Counted from the stretch's first letter, positions 14,665 to 26,334 are shown. The stretch is DNA of 30,256 bases from an uncultured Caryophanales bacterium (GCA_946626535.1 CAMOUK010000014.1:1-30256), one strand, 5' to 3'. Made by a program: numbers and translations. The notes: a model not told the origin generated them from the sequence alone.

Positions 14665-15752
14665 TAAAACTCCTCCAATTTTTTAAGGATAGCCTCTCTA
14701 CTATTTTCAATTTTATTATCTAATATTAATCTAATTATAAATTCGATAGCTAAAGAAATCTTCTTACCATCAAACATATCAGATATTTCCTTTTTAGATA
14801 CTAAAAGCTCACTATCCTTCTTAATCTTAAAGCCACTAATAATCTTCTTAAATTCATTATAGTAGCCTAGCTTAGTCAACAAATTCTTATATTCATGGAT
14901 TAAATCAATATTATTAAATATAACATATTTATCATATGAGCAATTTATTAATAATTTCAATATAGAGGCATCCTTTTTAACCTTACTATTATTTGAGAAT
15001 AATTCATTATACTTTAAATAATAATAAACCTCTAAATCCTTCTTTAAGCATGTTTTATCAACACAATTTAATAATTTCTTAAACTTAGGTATATATTCAA
15101 ACAAATCATATTCAATAATATAATTTACACCATTATCGTGCTTACCATATAAGATTCTTTTAAAATGATCAAATATTCTTTCAAATGATAAGCATTCTAA
15201 AAGCTTCTTATTTCTAATGATTGAATTAAGAGTTTCCTCCTCAATTGTAAATCCAAGCTTTGATGAAAAATATAAGGCTCTTAAAATTCTTAAGGCATCC
15301 TCATCAAATCTAACATCAGGATTTCCAATCATTTTTATAACTTTATGCCTTAAATCACTTCTTCCGCCAAACTCATCAATAATAGTCATTCTATTATCTA
15401 ACGCAAGCGCATTGATAGTAAAATCTCTTCTAGCTAAATCCTCATCTAAAGATTCAACCTCACAAACTATAGGATGTCTATGATCCTTATATGAGATATC
15501 CTTTCTAAAATGAGTGATTTCAAATTTATATTTATCAATCATACAGGTAAATGATAAATACTCATGACCATTATTTTTTTTCAAAGTAAAAAGCTTAGCT
15601 AATTCTGAGCTAGGCATATTAGTACAAATATCTATATCATCGAAATCAATATTTAATAGGTAATCTCTAACAGCTCCACCAACGATGTAAGCCTGATAAC
15701 CTTTTTTATCTATCTTGTTTAAAACATTTAAAGCTTTTTCTATGTAGTTCAT
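14664..15752 (-). CDS. cca: CCA-adding tRNA nucleotidyltransferase (class II poly(A) polymerase family)
   Basis: 362 residues. It builds or repairs the 3' CCA end of tRNAs without a template. The head domain shows motif A YIVGGAVRDYLLN with DDIDICTN (catalytic Asp pair, about 36-43), motif B RRDFTINALALD (123-134), the EEFGGRSDL-like turn, and motif D RFDEDALRILRALYFSSKLGF (158-178) with the base-selecting EDxxR. The C-terminal body, neck and tail are helical and divergent, with no HD domain. AAAGGTGG precedes the ATG. It is the first gene of cca-pulA-yhaM. Pairing with the exonuclease YhaM is functionally suggestive, as both act on RNA 3' ends. An A-adding-only enzyme cannot be excluded. Confidence 0.88.
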   Translation of the reverse strand: MNYIEKALNVLNKIDKKGYQAYIVGGAVRDYLLNIDFDDIDICTNMPSSELAKLFTLKKNNGHEYLSFTCMIDKYKFEITHFRKDISYKDHRHPIVCEVESLDEDLARRDFTINALALDNRMTIIDEFGGRSDLRHKVIKMIGNPDVRFDEDALRILRALYFSSKLGFTIEEETLNSIIRNKKLLECLSFERIFDHFKRILYGKHDNGVNYIIEYDLFEYIPKFKKLLNCVDKTCLKKDLEVYYYLKYNELFSNNSKVKKDASILKLLINCSYDKYVIFNNIDLIHEYKNLLTKLGYYNEFKKIISGFKIKKDSELLVSKKEISDMFDGKKISLAIEFIIRLILDNKIENSREAILKKLEEF

Positions 15753-15771
15753 AATTCATATACCACCTTTA

Positions 15772-15801
15772 ATTATACCATATCTTAAATTGAAAAAACA
15801 A
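15772..15801 (-). promoter_or_regulatory. Promoter of the cca operon
   Basis: Minus strand TTGTTT (15796-15801), 18-base spacer, TATAAT (15772-15777). It overlaps the divergent yigZ promoter, so only one may be occupied at a time. Confidence 0.65.
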
Positions 15802-15818
15802 ATATTATAATATATAAT
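15790..15818 (+). promoter_or_regulatory. Promoter of yigZ
   Basis: TTGAAA (15790-15795), 17-base spacer, TATAAT (15813-15818). A second TATAAT at 15806-15811 lacks a good -35. GGTGGGG follows just before the TTG start. Confidence 0.75.
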
Positions 15819-15841
15819 ATTTATTAGGATGGTGGGGACTA

Positions 15842-16471
15842 TTGAAGCTGATACAAGGCAATTATATCAATACAATAGTAATATCAAAATCTGAATTCAT
15901 CACGCGCTTATATAGAGTAAATAGTGTAGATGAGGTTAATGAATTTTTAGCAGATGTTAGAAAAAAACATTATGATGCCTCTCATAACTGTTACGCCTAT
16001 ATATTAGGATTAAATAAAGAGATTAAAAAATCATCAGATGATGGTGAACCAGCAAAAACAGCTGGAGCTCCAATGCTTGATGCATTAGAAAAAAATGATG
16101 TTACAAATATTTTAGCTATAACAACAAGATATTTTGGAGGAATTCTTCTTGGGGCATCAGGACTAGTTAGAGCCTATTCTAAATCTGTTTCAGAGGCCTT
16201 AGAACAAGCCGATTTTTACGAGATAAAAAAAGAGGTAATATTTACATTAAATACCTCTTATTCTGGCTATAACACCCTAATTAAAGCTCTTCCTTACGCT
16301 AAAGTTGATAATGTATCCTTTAATACTGATGTTGTTATAGAAGGAACAATACCAATCGATAAAAAGGACACTTTTAAGGATGATTTATTTAAATATAAAA
16401 TAGATGCCTTAACCTTAGTAGAAAAAGGTTTAAAAGATGTTGAGGTAAAAATAGAAAATGACAAAGCTTAA
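15842..16471 (+). CDS. yigZ: YigZ/YvyE family protein (IMPACT domain)
   Basis: 209 residues. The N-terminal IMPACT/UPF0029 domain is typical: KSEFITRLYRV, KKHYDASHNCYAYILG, SSDDGEPAKTAGAPML and the TTRYFGGILLGASGLVRAYSKS block; the C-terminal part is the DUF1949 ferredoxin-like domain. The family may act on translation factors, rRNA or diverse substrates; its precise job in bacteria is unsettled. The start is TTG, preceded by GGTGGGG four bases upstream; there is no nearby in-frame ATG and the N-terminus fits the family, so I keep TTG. It is a single plus-strand gene with its own promoter and terminator. Nothing looks broken. Confidence 0.9.
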   Translation: MKLIQGNYINTIVISKSEFITRLYRVNSVDEVNEFLADVRKKHYDASHNCYAYILGLNKEIKKSSDDGEPAKTAGAPMLDALEKNDVTNILAITTRYFGGILLGASGLVRAYSKSVSEALEQADFYEIKKEVIFTLNTSYSGYNTLIKALPYAKVDNVSFNTDVVIEGTIPIDKKDTFKDDLFKYKIDALTLVEKGLKDVEVKIENDKA

Positions 16472-16489
16472 ATTGCTTTGTCATTTTTT
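16455..16489. terminator. Bidirectional terminator between yigZ and pmbA
   Basis: Perfect 13-bp stem AAAATGACAAAGC (16455-16467) with GCTTTGTCATTTT (16475-16487), followed by more T on the plus strand and a T-rich stretch on the minus strand. It contains the final codons of yigZ and lies just after the pmbA stop. Confidence 0.88.
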
Positions 16490-16492
16490 AAT

Positions 16493-17815
16493 TTATTTAC
16501 CACTTACAGCTAATTTCTTAATTAGAAGTGATGATGTTTGAGCACCAGACATTTGAAGTGTAGAATCACTACCAACCTCTACTACATCATTAAATACATC
16601 AAGTAAATTACCACTTACAGTAATAATATCTAAGCCTCTATCAAGCTTACCATCTTTAATTAAGAAGCCTGTAGATTGTAATGAGAAATTACCGCTTTGA
16701 GCATTTAAGCCTGCGTGTAAGCCTTGAACTGATGTAATATATACACCATCTTTTGCTTCAGCAAATAATTCATCTTGTGTTTTCTTACCTGGCTTTAAAT
16801 ATAAGAATGATGAACTAACACCCATAGTAGCACCAGCCTTAAAGCCATTACCTGTAGATGTTCTATTTTCTTTTGCAGCTGTTGTTAAATTATATAAATA
16901 AGTTTGTAAAACACCATTTTTGATGATTTCCTTATTAGATGTTGCAACACCTTCATCATCAAACCATCTAGCAAATACATTCTTTTCTAAAGGCTTATCA
17001 ACAATAGTAACCTTCTTTGAAGCTATCTTTTGTCCTAGCTTACCAATAAATAATGAAGATTGTTTTTGAACCTCTTCACTTGATGCATAATTAACATATG
17101 CTTGCATTAAAGCATTAACAACATCTGGAGATAATACTGCCTTATATTTACCAGAATTGCAAGCCTCACCACCTAATTGGTCAACAGCCTTCTTAGCAAC
17201 CTTCTTAGCTAAATCATCAACCTTAATATCATCAAAATTATTAGTTAAAGTTAAATCAAATTCAGATTTAACCTGTGCTCCATTTGAAGCAACAGCTACA
17301 CCATATAGTGCACAAAAATTAGTTTTTGCTGAAAGCTTTAAGCCCTTTGAATTAATTAATGTAACAACTAATTCTTGTTCTTGATAGCCAGTTTGAGCTA
17401 CCTCAACAACTCTTTGGTCTGCAGCTCTAATAGCTTTTTCTAATTCTTTAGCAAGCTCTAGCTTCTTTTCAACTGGAACATTTTTTAATTCCTTATTATA
17501 GGTATTAACCTTTTTATATTTTTCTGAGCCTCCAAAAATAATTGCAGGATCTTCATTTTCAATAATGCCAGCATTTTCTTTAACTTCTTTAACTAAAAAT
17601 GCGCATTTTTCATTACTCCAAGTATCGCAAGATGCTTGACCAAATTTACCATTTACGATACCTCTAGCTACTATATTTGTAGCACTATTATTTTCATATG
17701 AATCTACTTCACCATGGAAAATTGAGAAAGATAAATTAAAAGTTTCTGAAACATATAGCTCAGCTTCTTCAATTCCAGCTTCCTTAGCTAACTTAAAAAA
17801 CTTATCGTATTTCAT
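16493..17815 (-). CDS. pmbA: TldE/PmbA, non-catalytic partner of the TldD/TldE metalloprotease
   Basis: 440 residues, normal for PmbA. It has the N-terminal alpha/beta region (AKEAGIEEAELYVSET, then FGQAS) and the C-terminal barrel with ARWFDDEGVATSNKEII, GNGFKAGATMGVSSSFLYLKPG, VQGLHAGLNAQSGNFSLQSTGFLIKDG and the closing GSDSTLQMSGAQTSSLLIK. It lacks the HExxxH of TldD, as expected. TldD/TldE is a heterodimeric protease that degrades unfolded peptides, matures some ribosomally made peptides such as microcin B17, and is linked to CcdA turnover. The gene starts at the stop of tldD (shared TAATG), so the subunits are translationally coupled. Confidence 0.93.
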   Translation of the reverse strand: MKYDKFFKLAKEAGIEEAELYVSETFNLSFSIFHGEVDSYENNSATNIVARGIVNGKFGQASCDTWSNEKCAFLVKEVKENAGIIENEDPAIIFGGSEKYKKVNTYNKELKNVPVEKKLELAKELEKAIRAADQRVVEVAQTGYQEQELVVTLINSKGLKLSAKTNFCALYGVAVASNGAQVKSEFDLTLTNNFDDIKVDDLAKKVAKKAVDQLGGEACNSGKYKAVLSPDVVNALMQAYVNYASSEEVQKQSSLFIGKLGQKIASKKVTIVDKPLEKNVFARWFDDEGVATSNKEIIKNGVLQTYLYNLTTAAKENRTSTGNGFKAGATMGVSSSFLYLKPGKKTQDELFAEAKDGVYITSVQGLHAGLNAQSGNFSLQSTGFLIKDGKLDRGLDIITVSGNLLDVFNDVVEVGSDSTLQMSGAQTSSLLIKKLAVSGK

Positions 17816-19215
17816 TATTTTAATTCTCCTCCTCTTCCGCCTACTGTAATTTCTGATACTCTAAGTGTAGGTTGACCAACGTTTGTTCTAATAGAACCAC
17901 TTGCAGCACCACACATACCTTGACCTAAATCAAGGTCATTTCCTACCATATCAATCTTTTGTAATATTTCATTACCCTTACCAATTAAAGTAGCGCCCTT
18001 AACTGGCTCACATACCTTACCATCACGGATAATATATGCCTCAGAACAGCCGAAATTAAATTCACCTGTTGCCGGATCTACTGAACCACCATTAAAGCTT
18101 ACAGCATAAAGACCTAACTTTGTAGCCTTAATAATTTCTTCCTTTGTAGATTTACCATTACAAATATATGTATTAGACATTCTTGATGTTGGGCAATATC
18201 TATAATTTTCTCTTCTACAAGCACCATTACCTTCTCTACCCATTCTTCTACCATTAAAATCATCAATCATGTAATCTTGTAGAATACCATCTTTAATTAA
18301 TAGACGTTTAGTACCTAAATTACCTTCGTCATCAATATCGATAGAGCCCCAAGCCTGTGGCACAGTTGAATCATCAACAGCACTAACAAGCTTTGATGCA
18401 ACCTGCTTACCATCTTGACCAGCAAAGCAGCTTAAGCCCTTTGCGATGGCTGATGCCTCTAGTGGATGTCCACATGCCTCATGGAATAAAACGCCACCCC
18501 AGCCATTACCGATAACAACTGGCATTTTACCAGATGGACATTCCTTAGCTTCAAGCATTAATAATGCCTTTCTAACAGCTTCTAAAGCTGTTTCCTTTGC
18601 CTTTACTGTTGTTCTAAAATAATTAATATCCTGCTGAGCACCAGGTCCTTCAAAGGCAGATTCCATTCCATTTTCATTAGCTGCGATTACCTGATATGCT
18701 AATCTACCAAATTCTGAATCTCTTTTGAACCATTTACCCTTAGAATTAAATACCGCAACAAATCTATGATTATTTATAAAAGAACCGAAATAACGTACAA
18801 TTCTTGGATCCTTTAAATCAGCAATTGCGTTAGTTCCTTCCTTTATTAATTCTATCTTTTCTTCCTTTGAAATATCATTATAGCTATTTTTAACTGGATT
18901 TCTATTTTTAGATTTAATCATCTCTAAAGTAGTTACAGTTATAAGTCTTTTGCCATTAAAGCTTGCTGCCAAAGATTTAGCTAGCTTTAATAAGCCATTT
19001 TTAGTTAATTCGTTTGTATAACCATAGATAGTTTGGTTTTCCTTTAACAAACGAATACCTACTCCGTTCATTGAATTTGAAGTTGAAGCTTCTACCTTAT
19101 TATTTTCAATTCTAATGGCATTACTATTAGAATCCTCATAAAAGATTTCAGCATAATCAGCTCCAGTAGCTAATGCTTCATTAAGCACTTCAATTGCTAC
19201 ACTTTTACTTATCAT
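17815..19215 (-). CDS. tldD: TldD, zinc protease subunit of TldD/TldE
   Basis: 466 residues, typical length. The catalytic zinc motif HEACGH (245-250) lies in GGVLFHEACGHPLEASAIAKG, a TldD hallmark. Other family blocks are IDIDDEGNLGTKRLLIKDGILQDYM, GREGNGACRRENYRYCPTSRMSNTY, and FNFGCSEAYIIRDG, which carries the conserved Cys that completes zinc binding. The start has a strong GGGGAGG. It forms a two-gene unit with pmbA. The gene begins about 30 bases after the hydrolase terminator, with only a poor promoter candidate there, so readthrough may supply part of its transcript. No bacteriocin or modified-peptide precursor is visible nearby, so a housekeeping role is likely. Confidence 0.95.
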   Translation of the reverse strand: MISKSVAIEVLNEALATGADYAEIFYEDSNSNAIRIENNKVEASTSNSMNGVGIRLLKENQTIYGYTNELTKNGLLKLAKSLAASFNGKRLITVTTLEMIKSKNRNPVKNSYNDISKEEKIELIKEGTNAIADLKDPRIVRYFGSFINNHRFVAVFNSKGKWFKRDSEFGRLAYQVIAANENGMESAFEGPGAQQDINYFRTTVKAKETALEAVRKALLMLEAKECPSGKMPVVIGNGWGGVLFHEACGHPLEASAIAKGLSCFAGQDGKQVASKLVSAVDDSTVPQAWGSIDIDDEGNLGTKRLLIKDGILQDYMIDDFNGRRMGREGNGACRRENYRYCPTSRMSNTYICNGKSTKEEIIKATKLGLYAVSFNGGSVDPATGEFNFGCSEAYIIRDGKVCEPVKGATLIGKGNEILQKIDMVGNDLDLGQGMCGAASGSIRTNVGQPTLRVSEITVGGRGGELK

Positions 19216-19244
19216 TTTTCTTTCCTCCCCTTACTTTTTTATCC

Positions 19245-19273
19245 TAAAAAATAGCGAAGATTAACTCCGCTAT
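19245..19273 (-). terminator. Terminator after the alpha/beta hydrolase gene
   Basis: ATAGCGAAG (19251-19259) pairs with CTCCGCTAT (19265-19273) with one G-U pair, loop of five, then TTTTTTAGG on the minus strand. The stem starts at the last base of the hydrolase stop. Confidence 0.8.
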
Positions 19274-20247
19274 CATCGAATAAACGATACTATTTGATCC
19301 ATTACTCGCTCATCAAGCTTACCCATCGCGATGAAGTCACAATGCTTTAAATATTCTTCTTTTTCTTTACCCTCTAGCTCATTAAGCTTGTAGAAGCTAT
19401 CTTTAAGATGAGTTACGCCATCTTCAGTATAGCTTGGATTATGGCCCTTATGATCAACTACTAAATAATTAACATTATTATTTTTTACATGATCCATAAT
19501 ATATTTCATATGCTTATAATAGCTAATTAAGTAGTCATCCTTTGAATGAATTACAAGGGCCTTACCCTTAAATCTATTTAAAGATTTAACAGAATTACTG
19601 AATGCAAATTTACCACATTTGATAAATTCAACAATCTCAGTATTTCCGAGCAATGTCTTAACTAATATATTTTCACTAATATCTCTAATAATTCTATTAA
19701 TTGATACAAATGGTGAAATAGCTACAATCTTATCAACCTTATTCTCGTAGCCTGCGTTAATCGCACTAAATGCACCCCAAGAGTGTCCTACGCAAATAAT
19801 CTTCTTATCTGGATATTTAGCCTTTAGATATTTTAAAACTATATCTAGAGTTTTAGGTCCATTAGATAGACCATCTAAAAAACCAGATGTAGAACCAGTA
19901 CCTAAAGCATCATACATAAATACCTTAAAACCATGATTTGCTAAATAATTACCCTCTTGCATATATGATTTATAGTAGCTATCAATTCCATGAGAAAAGA
20001 CAACAATTTTAGAATTATCATATTCCTTGCCATAAATAAAATGTCCAGTAATTAAATCCCTTTTATGATTAATTGTTACTGTTTGTTCATATAAATTCTC
20101 ATCTAAGCTATATGTTTTAATTAAAGGATTAGGAACAAATCTTTTACGGAAAAACCTAGAATGGACAACCGACACAGCATAAACAATTAAAAAATAGAAA
20201 AGAATTACCCCGACAACTATGCCTAAAATTATAAATCCCCATTCCAT
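19273..20247 (-). CDS. Membrane-anchored alpha/beta hydrolase (serine esterase/peptidase-like)
   Basis: 324 residues. One N-terminal hydrophobic segment (about 4-28) followed by Arg/Lys-rich sequence (RFFRKRF) suggests a membrane anchor with the enzyme in the cytoplasm if the positive-inside rule holds. The hydrolase fold has the oxyanion turn FSHGIDSYY (84-92), nucleophile Ser156 in GHSWGA, an acidic residue in HSKDDYLI (237-238) and the likely catalytic His in VDHKGHNP (266 or 269). It resembles the broad Hydrolase_4/DUF1749-like group of Bacillota whose substrates are unknown. GGAGGG precedes the start. A good promoter lies upstream and a terminator overlaps the stop, so it is a single-gene unit. 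I cannot name a substrate. Confidence 0.82.
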   Translation of the reverse strand: MEWGFIILGIVVGVILFYFLIVYAVSVVHSRFFRKRFVPNPLIKTYSLDENLYEQTVTINHKRDLITGHFIYGKEYDNSKIVVFSHGIDSYYKSYMQEGNYLANHGFKVFMYDALGTGSTSGFLDGLSNGPKTLDIVLKYLKAKYPDKKIICVGHSWGAFSAINAGYENKVDKIVAISPFVSINRIIRDISENILVKTLLGNTEIVEFIKCGKFAFSNSVKSLNRFKGKALVIHSKDDYLISYYKHMKYIMDHVKNNNVNYLVVDHKGHNPSYTEDGVTHLKDSFYKLNELEGKEKEEYLKHCDFIAMGKLDERVMDQIVSFIR

Positions 20248-20300
20248 AATCTATCCCTCCTTTCAAAGTAATAAATAATACGAAATTTTTTAGTAATTTC

Positions 20301-20329
20301 ATTATAATTTCTTATTTACCACTTTGCAA
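20301..20329 (-). promoter_or_regulatory. Promoter of the alpha/beta hydrolase gene
   Basis: Minus strand TTGCAA (20324-20329), 17-base spacer, TATAAT (20301-20306). It gives a leader of about 45-50 bases. A loose GAAATT/AATTTC repeat follows but is too A/T-rich to weigh. Confidence 0.75.
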
Positions 20330-20353
20330 TATATTTTTATAAAATATATGCGC

Positions 20354-20379
20354 AAAAAAAAGCAGCTATTTAAGCTGCT
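20354..20379 (-). terminator. Terminator after coaX
   Basis: Perfect 7-bp stem AGCAGCT (20361-20367) with AGCTGCT (20373-20379), then eight T on the minus strand. Its loop contains the coaX stop codon. Confidence 0.9.
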
Positions 20380-21122
20380 ATATTTTTGTTATATATTTCT
20401 AGTAAACCATCTAGAGTAAGATTTTCTTCTAATTCTATTTCATTTTTACATAATGGAATAATAACTTTTGATAATCCACCTGTTGCAATAATAGGAATAT
20501 CATTGTTCTTAATTTCTTCTCTAATTCTATCTACCATACCATCTACTGATGATGCAAAGCCAAACATTACTCCTGATTGCATACAAGAAATTGTGTTGGT
20601 TGCGATAACCTTTTTAGGTGTTTGAAGCTCAATATCTGGAAGAAGCGCCGCCTTAGATACCATAGCCTTCATAGATACTGAAATACCAGGAGCTATTGAA
20701 CAACCATAAAAGGTATTATTTTTAACATAAATATATTTTGTAGCTGTACCCAAATCAACGATGATTGCCTCGCTATGCTTTCTCATAGCACCTACACAAT
20801 CACAAATCATATCAGAGCCAACACTTTTTGGATCATCAACCTTCAATTGAACGCCTGTCTTAATGCCAGGACCAACAATCTTAGTATCAATATTATAATA
20901 AGTTTTAAAAAGCTTCTTTAAAGCACTAGTAACGATAGGAACGACTGATGTAATAATTACATCATCAATCTTATAAGAATCTAAAAATGATTTCATTAAT
21001 AGATAATATTCATCAGATGTTTTATCAACGAATGTCTTTAATCTGAAGGTTTTTAATATTTCATTTTTATCAGCATAACCAAATACTATATTTGAATTAC
21101 CAATATCAATTAATAAAACCAT
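20370..21122 (-). CDS. coaX: Type III pantothenate kinase
   Basis: 250 residues, usual length. It phosphorylates pantothenate in the first step of coenzyme A synthesis; type III enzymes use ASKHA folds, have high Km for ATP, need a monovalent cation and are not inhibited by CoA. Motifs are LIDIGNSNIVFGY (4-16, phosphate 1), ITSVVPIV, GPGIKTGV (pantothenate site), SVGSDMICDCVGA, AIIVDLGTATKYIYV (phosphate 2) and the glycine-rich IIATGGLSKVI (adenosine). It lies 11 bases after an ECF S component with AGGAGC as ribosome site, so the pair form an operon. This suggests the S component imports pantothenate. Confidence 0.95.
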   Translation of the reverse strand: MVLLIDIGNSNIVFGYADKNEILKTFRLKTFVDKTSDEYYLLMKSFLDSYKIDDVIITSVVPIVTSALKKLFKTYYNIDTKIVGPGIKTGVQLKVDDPKSVGSDMICDCVGAMRKHSEAIIVDLGTATKYIYVKNNTFYGCSIAPGISVSMKAMVSKAALLPDIELQTPKKVIATNTISCMQSGVMFGFASSVDGMVDRIREEIKNNDIPIIATGGLSKVIIPLCKNEIELEENLTLDGLLEIYNKNIAA

Positions 21123-21133
21123 AATTAAGCTCC

Positions 21134-21802
21134 TTACGCTTCTACTACTTGTTCAGTTTCTACTTCTTTATCTTCTTCAATAAATTTGCTAAAATCATTA
21201 GCAAATCCTAAATCATATTGTCTTGTTAATACCTTAACTAGTGTTACTAATGCAGGTGATAATGCAGCACTAATAATAAATTCAACTAGGAAGTTAGTTC
21301 CAATAACAGCTGCGATAGCTGCTTCTAAAGATGGATAATAAACTGAGAAGAAAATTACTGCACCGATAATAAATATGAAAGTATTTACTAGTGGTACTAC
21401 TAAAGCTGCAACAATAATACCTGCAGCAAATAAAGCTTTCTTCTTGTTAACACTTGATTGTTTTTTTGCGATAAATGCAAATAGCTTAAATAATAAACCA
21501 GATACTAAACCTGCAACCCCTGATTTAACTAAGCATAAAACTACTGTAGCTGCTGGATTAACAGATAAGAAATATGTTTGAGTATCTGCACCTGTTAATA
21601 CGATTCCACCCATAACCATACCTAAGAATAATCCTGCTAAAGGTCCATATAAGATGGCTCCCACTGCAATTGGTATTAAAGCTAGAGTGATACTTAAGTT
21701 ACCAAAAGTAACATTGTTTGATAGTAATTGAAGTACAATTACTAGAGCTGTAAGCGTAGCTAGACCTACAAGCTTCTTAATCATTAAACTGTTTTTATTC
21801 AT
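21134..21802 (-). CDS. ECF transporter substrate-binding (S) component, probably for pantothenate
   Basis: 222 residues with about six hydrophobic segments and a charged acidic C-terminal tail (SKFIEEDKEVETEQ). The pattern VGLATLTALVIVLQLL, NLSITLALIPIAVGAILYGPLAGLFLGMVMG and the SVNPAATVVLCLVKSGVAGLVSGLL helix match ECF S components (PF12822-like). Such proteins bind a vitamin and work with a shared EcfA/A'/T module, which is not in this window. The ligand is inferred from the following coaX gene; a different vitamin cannot be excluded. It has a good promoter and a short structured leader, and AAAGGA precedes the ATG. Not part of a local ECF operon, so it is a group II S component. Confidence 0.82.
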   Translation of the reverse strand: MNKNSLMIKKLVGLATLTALVIVLQLLSNNVTFGNLSITLALIPIAVGAILYGPLAGLFLGMVMGGIVLTGADTQTYFLSVNPAATVVLCLVKSGVAGLVSGLLFKLFAFIAKKQSSVNKKKALFAAGIIVAALVVPLVNTFIFIIGAVIFFSVYYPSLEAAIAAVIGTNFLVEFIISAALSPALVTLVKVLTRQYDLGFANDFSKFIEEDKEVETEQVVEA

Positions 21803-21884
21803 TTTTTCTTTTCCTTTCTTTCTAGGCCTGTTTCCCAGGTCCCATAAGCAAGGTTATTATAAAACTATTTTTTTATTATTACAA
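21803..21884 (-). promoter_or_regulatory. Promoter and structured leader of the ECF S component-coaX operon
   Basis: Minus strand TTGTAA (21879-21884), 17-base spacer, TATAAT (21856-21861); predicted start near 21849. The leader of about 47 bases holds a hairpin, GGACCTG-GGAAA-CAGGCC (21825-21842, one bulged A). It is too small for most known riboswitches, and I could not match it to a class such as preQ1-I or THF. Confidence 0.65.
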
Positions 21885-21894
21885 TATTTTTTTT

Positions 21895-21924
21895 AAAAAG
21901 AAAAACGCATTCAAAATGCGTTTT
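21895..21924 (-). terminator. Terminator of the rpiB-upp-atp-ywzB operon
   Basis: Perfect 10-bp stem AAAACGCATT (21902-21911) with AATGCGTTTT (21915-21924), loop of three, then TCTTTTT on the minus strand. It starts three bases after the ywzB stop. Confidence 0.92.
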
Positions 21925-21926
21925 AT

Positions 21927-22132
21927 CTAAATCTTAAAGTTATTAATTAAAGTCATTGTCGCAGTAGCTAGTAAATATGCAAATATAATAGCTATAAATA
22001 TTTGAGCTAATCTTATTTGCCAAGTACTACCCTGCTTAAATAGATTTTCTAATCTAGTAGCAAGAACCACGAAATAACAAACTATAAAATATATTAAAAT
22101 CAAGAATGTGTAAATAATTGCCTTATAATCCA

Positions 22133-22133
<1 letters not shown>
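21927..22133 (-). CDS. ywzB: DUF1146 small membrane protein (YwzB family)
   Basis: 68 residues with two transmembrane helices (about 5-26 and 43-65). The linker RLENLFKQGSTWQIRLAQIF, with a basic turn and Q-x-R before the second helix, and the position directly after atpC match DUF1146/YwzB of Bacillus, which occupies the same place. The function is not established; its constant link to atpC suggests a role with the ATP synthase or its membrane. It overlaps the atpC stop (TAATG) and is the last gene of the operon. Confidence 0.82.
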
Positions 22134-24803
<2,670 letters not shown>

Positions 24804-24814
24804 AAAATCGCCTC

Positions 24815-26323
24815 CTACATAAATCTCTTTTTAAATTCGATAATATAATTATCTAGCTTTGCTGTATCAGGTAAAGCTTTTGTTTTACCTATTTCAGCCT
24901 TTATTTCCTTACCTAATTCACTTGTCTTCATATCTAAATATAAAGATTCCTCAAAATCAGCTAATCTTTCTACCTCAACATCATCTAGATGAGCATGAGT
25001 TAAGCAGTATAGAATAACTGTTTCTTCTTCCATTGATAATGTCTTATGAAGATCTTGTTTTAAGATTTCTTGAGTTCTCTTACCACGCTCTAATCTTGCC
25101 TTTGTTGAAGCATCAAGATCTGAACCAAATTGAGCAAATGATTCAAGTTCTCTATAAGATGCTAAATCAAGTCTTAGAGTACCTGATACCTTCTTAACAG
25201 CCTTAGTTTGAGCTGCACCACCAACTCTTGATACTGATAAACCAGCGTTGATGGCAGGTCTAATACCCTTATAGAAGTAATCAGTTTGTAAGAAAATCTG
25301 ACCATCTGTAATTGAAATTACGTTAGTTGGAATATAAGCTGAAATATCACCAGCTTGAGTTTCAATAATTGGTAGAGCTGTAATACTTCCACCGCCAAGC
25401 TTATCATTAAGCTTTGCAGCACGCTCTAGTAATCTTGAATGTAGATAGAATACATCACCTGGATAAGCTTCTCTTCCTGGTGGTCTATGTAATAGTAATG
25501 ACATTTCTCTATAGGCAACAGCATGCTTAGATAGGTCATCATAAACAATTAAAACATCTTTTCCCTGATACATAAAATATTCAGCCATTGTTACACCAGC
25601 ATATGGTGCTAAATATAGCATGGATGCAGGTTTTGAAGCTGATGCTGATACGATAATAGAATACTTCATTGCATCATTTTCCTTTAATGTCTCATAAACA
25701 GATGAAACTGTAGATTCCTTTTGACCGATAGCTACATAAATACAAATAACACCAGTATTCTTTTGGTTTAAAATTGTATCTACCGCAATAGATGTCTTAC
25801 CAGTTTGTCTATCACCGATGATTAATTCTCTTTGACCTCTTCCAATTGGAACTAGGGCATCAAGCACCTTAATACCAGTTTGAAGTGGTGTATCTACACT
25901 TTTTCTATCCATAACGCCAGTAGCTTTTACTTCGATTGGTCTAGTTGCTGTAGCCTTAACACTACCTAGACCATCGATAGGATTAGCTAGTGGATCTATA
26001 ACTCTTCCTATAAATTCCTCACCTACAGGAATTTCAAGTACTCTACCAGAGCATTTAACTATATCGCCCTCTTTAATTTTTGAGCTTTCGCCAAAAAGGA
26101 TAGCACCAACTGAATCCTCCTCCAAATTTTGTACCATACCGTAAACATCATTTGGGAAGATTAATAATTCAGATGACATAGCCTTATCAAGGCCATGAAT
26201 TAAAGCGATACCGTCTCCAACCTCGATTACTCTACCGACATTTTCAGTTTTTATATTTGATCTATAGGCTTTAATTTGTTCTTTAATTAAGCCTGAAATT
26301 TCTGATAAATTAATATTTGCCAT
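24815..26323 (-). CDS. atpA: F1 ATP synthase alpha subunit
   Basis: 502 residues. P-loop GDRQTGKTS (170-178), the beta-barrel N-terminus ([16 protein letters not shown]), [47 protein letters not shown] and the arginine-finger segment [18 protein letters not shown] are all in place. Alpha carries the non-catalytic nucleotide site and supplies the arginine finger to beta. It lies 11 bases after atpH. Nothing unusual. Confidence 0.98.
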   Translation of the reverse strand: MANINLSEISGLIKEQIKAYRSNIKTENVGRVIEVGDGIALIHGLDKAMSSELLIFPNDVYGMVQNLEEDSVGAILFGESSKIKEGDIVKCSGRVLEIPVGEEFIGRVIDPLANPIDGLGSVKATATRPIEVKATGVMDRKSVDTPLQTGIKVLDALVPIGRGQRELIIGDRQTGKTSIAVDTILNQKNTGVICIYVAIGQKESTVSSVYETLKENDAMKYSIIVSASASKPASMLYLAPYAGVTMAEYFMYQGKDVLIVYDDLSKHAVAYREMSLLLHRPPGREAYPGDVFYLHSRLLERAAKLNDKLGGGSITALPIIETQAGDISAYIPTNVISITDGQIFLQTDYFYKGIRPAINAGLSVSRVGGAAQTKAVKKVSGTLRLDLASYRELESFAQFGSDLDASTKARLERGKRTQEILKQDLHKTLSMEEETVILYCLTHAHLDDVEVERLADFEESLYLDMKTSELGKEIKAEIGKTKALPDTAKLDNYIIEFKKRFM

Positions 26324-26334
26324 AATTAGTCTCC

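Noticed and set aside
21803..21849. Possible preQ1-I or THF riboswitch before the ECF S component
   Set aside because: The loop and A-rich tail expected for preQ1-I and the long paired core of THF are absent; kept only as an unassigned leader.
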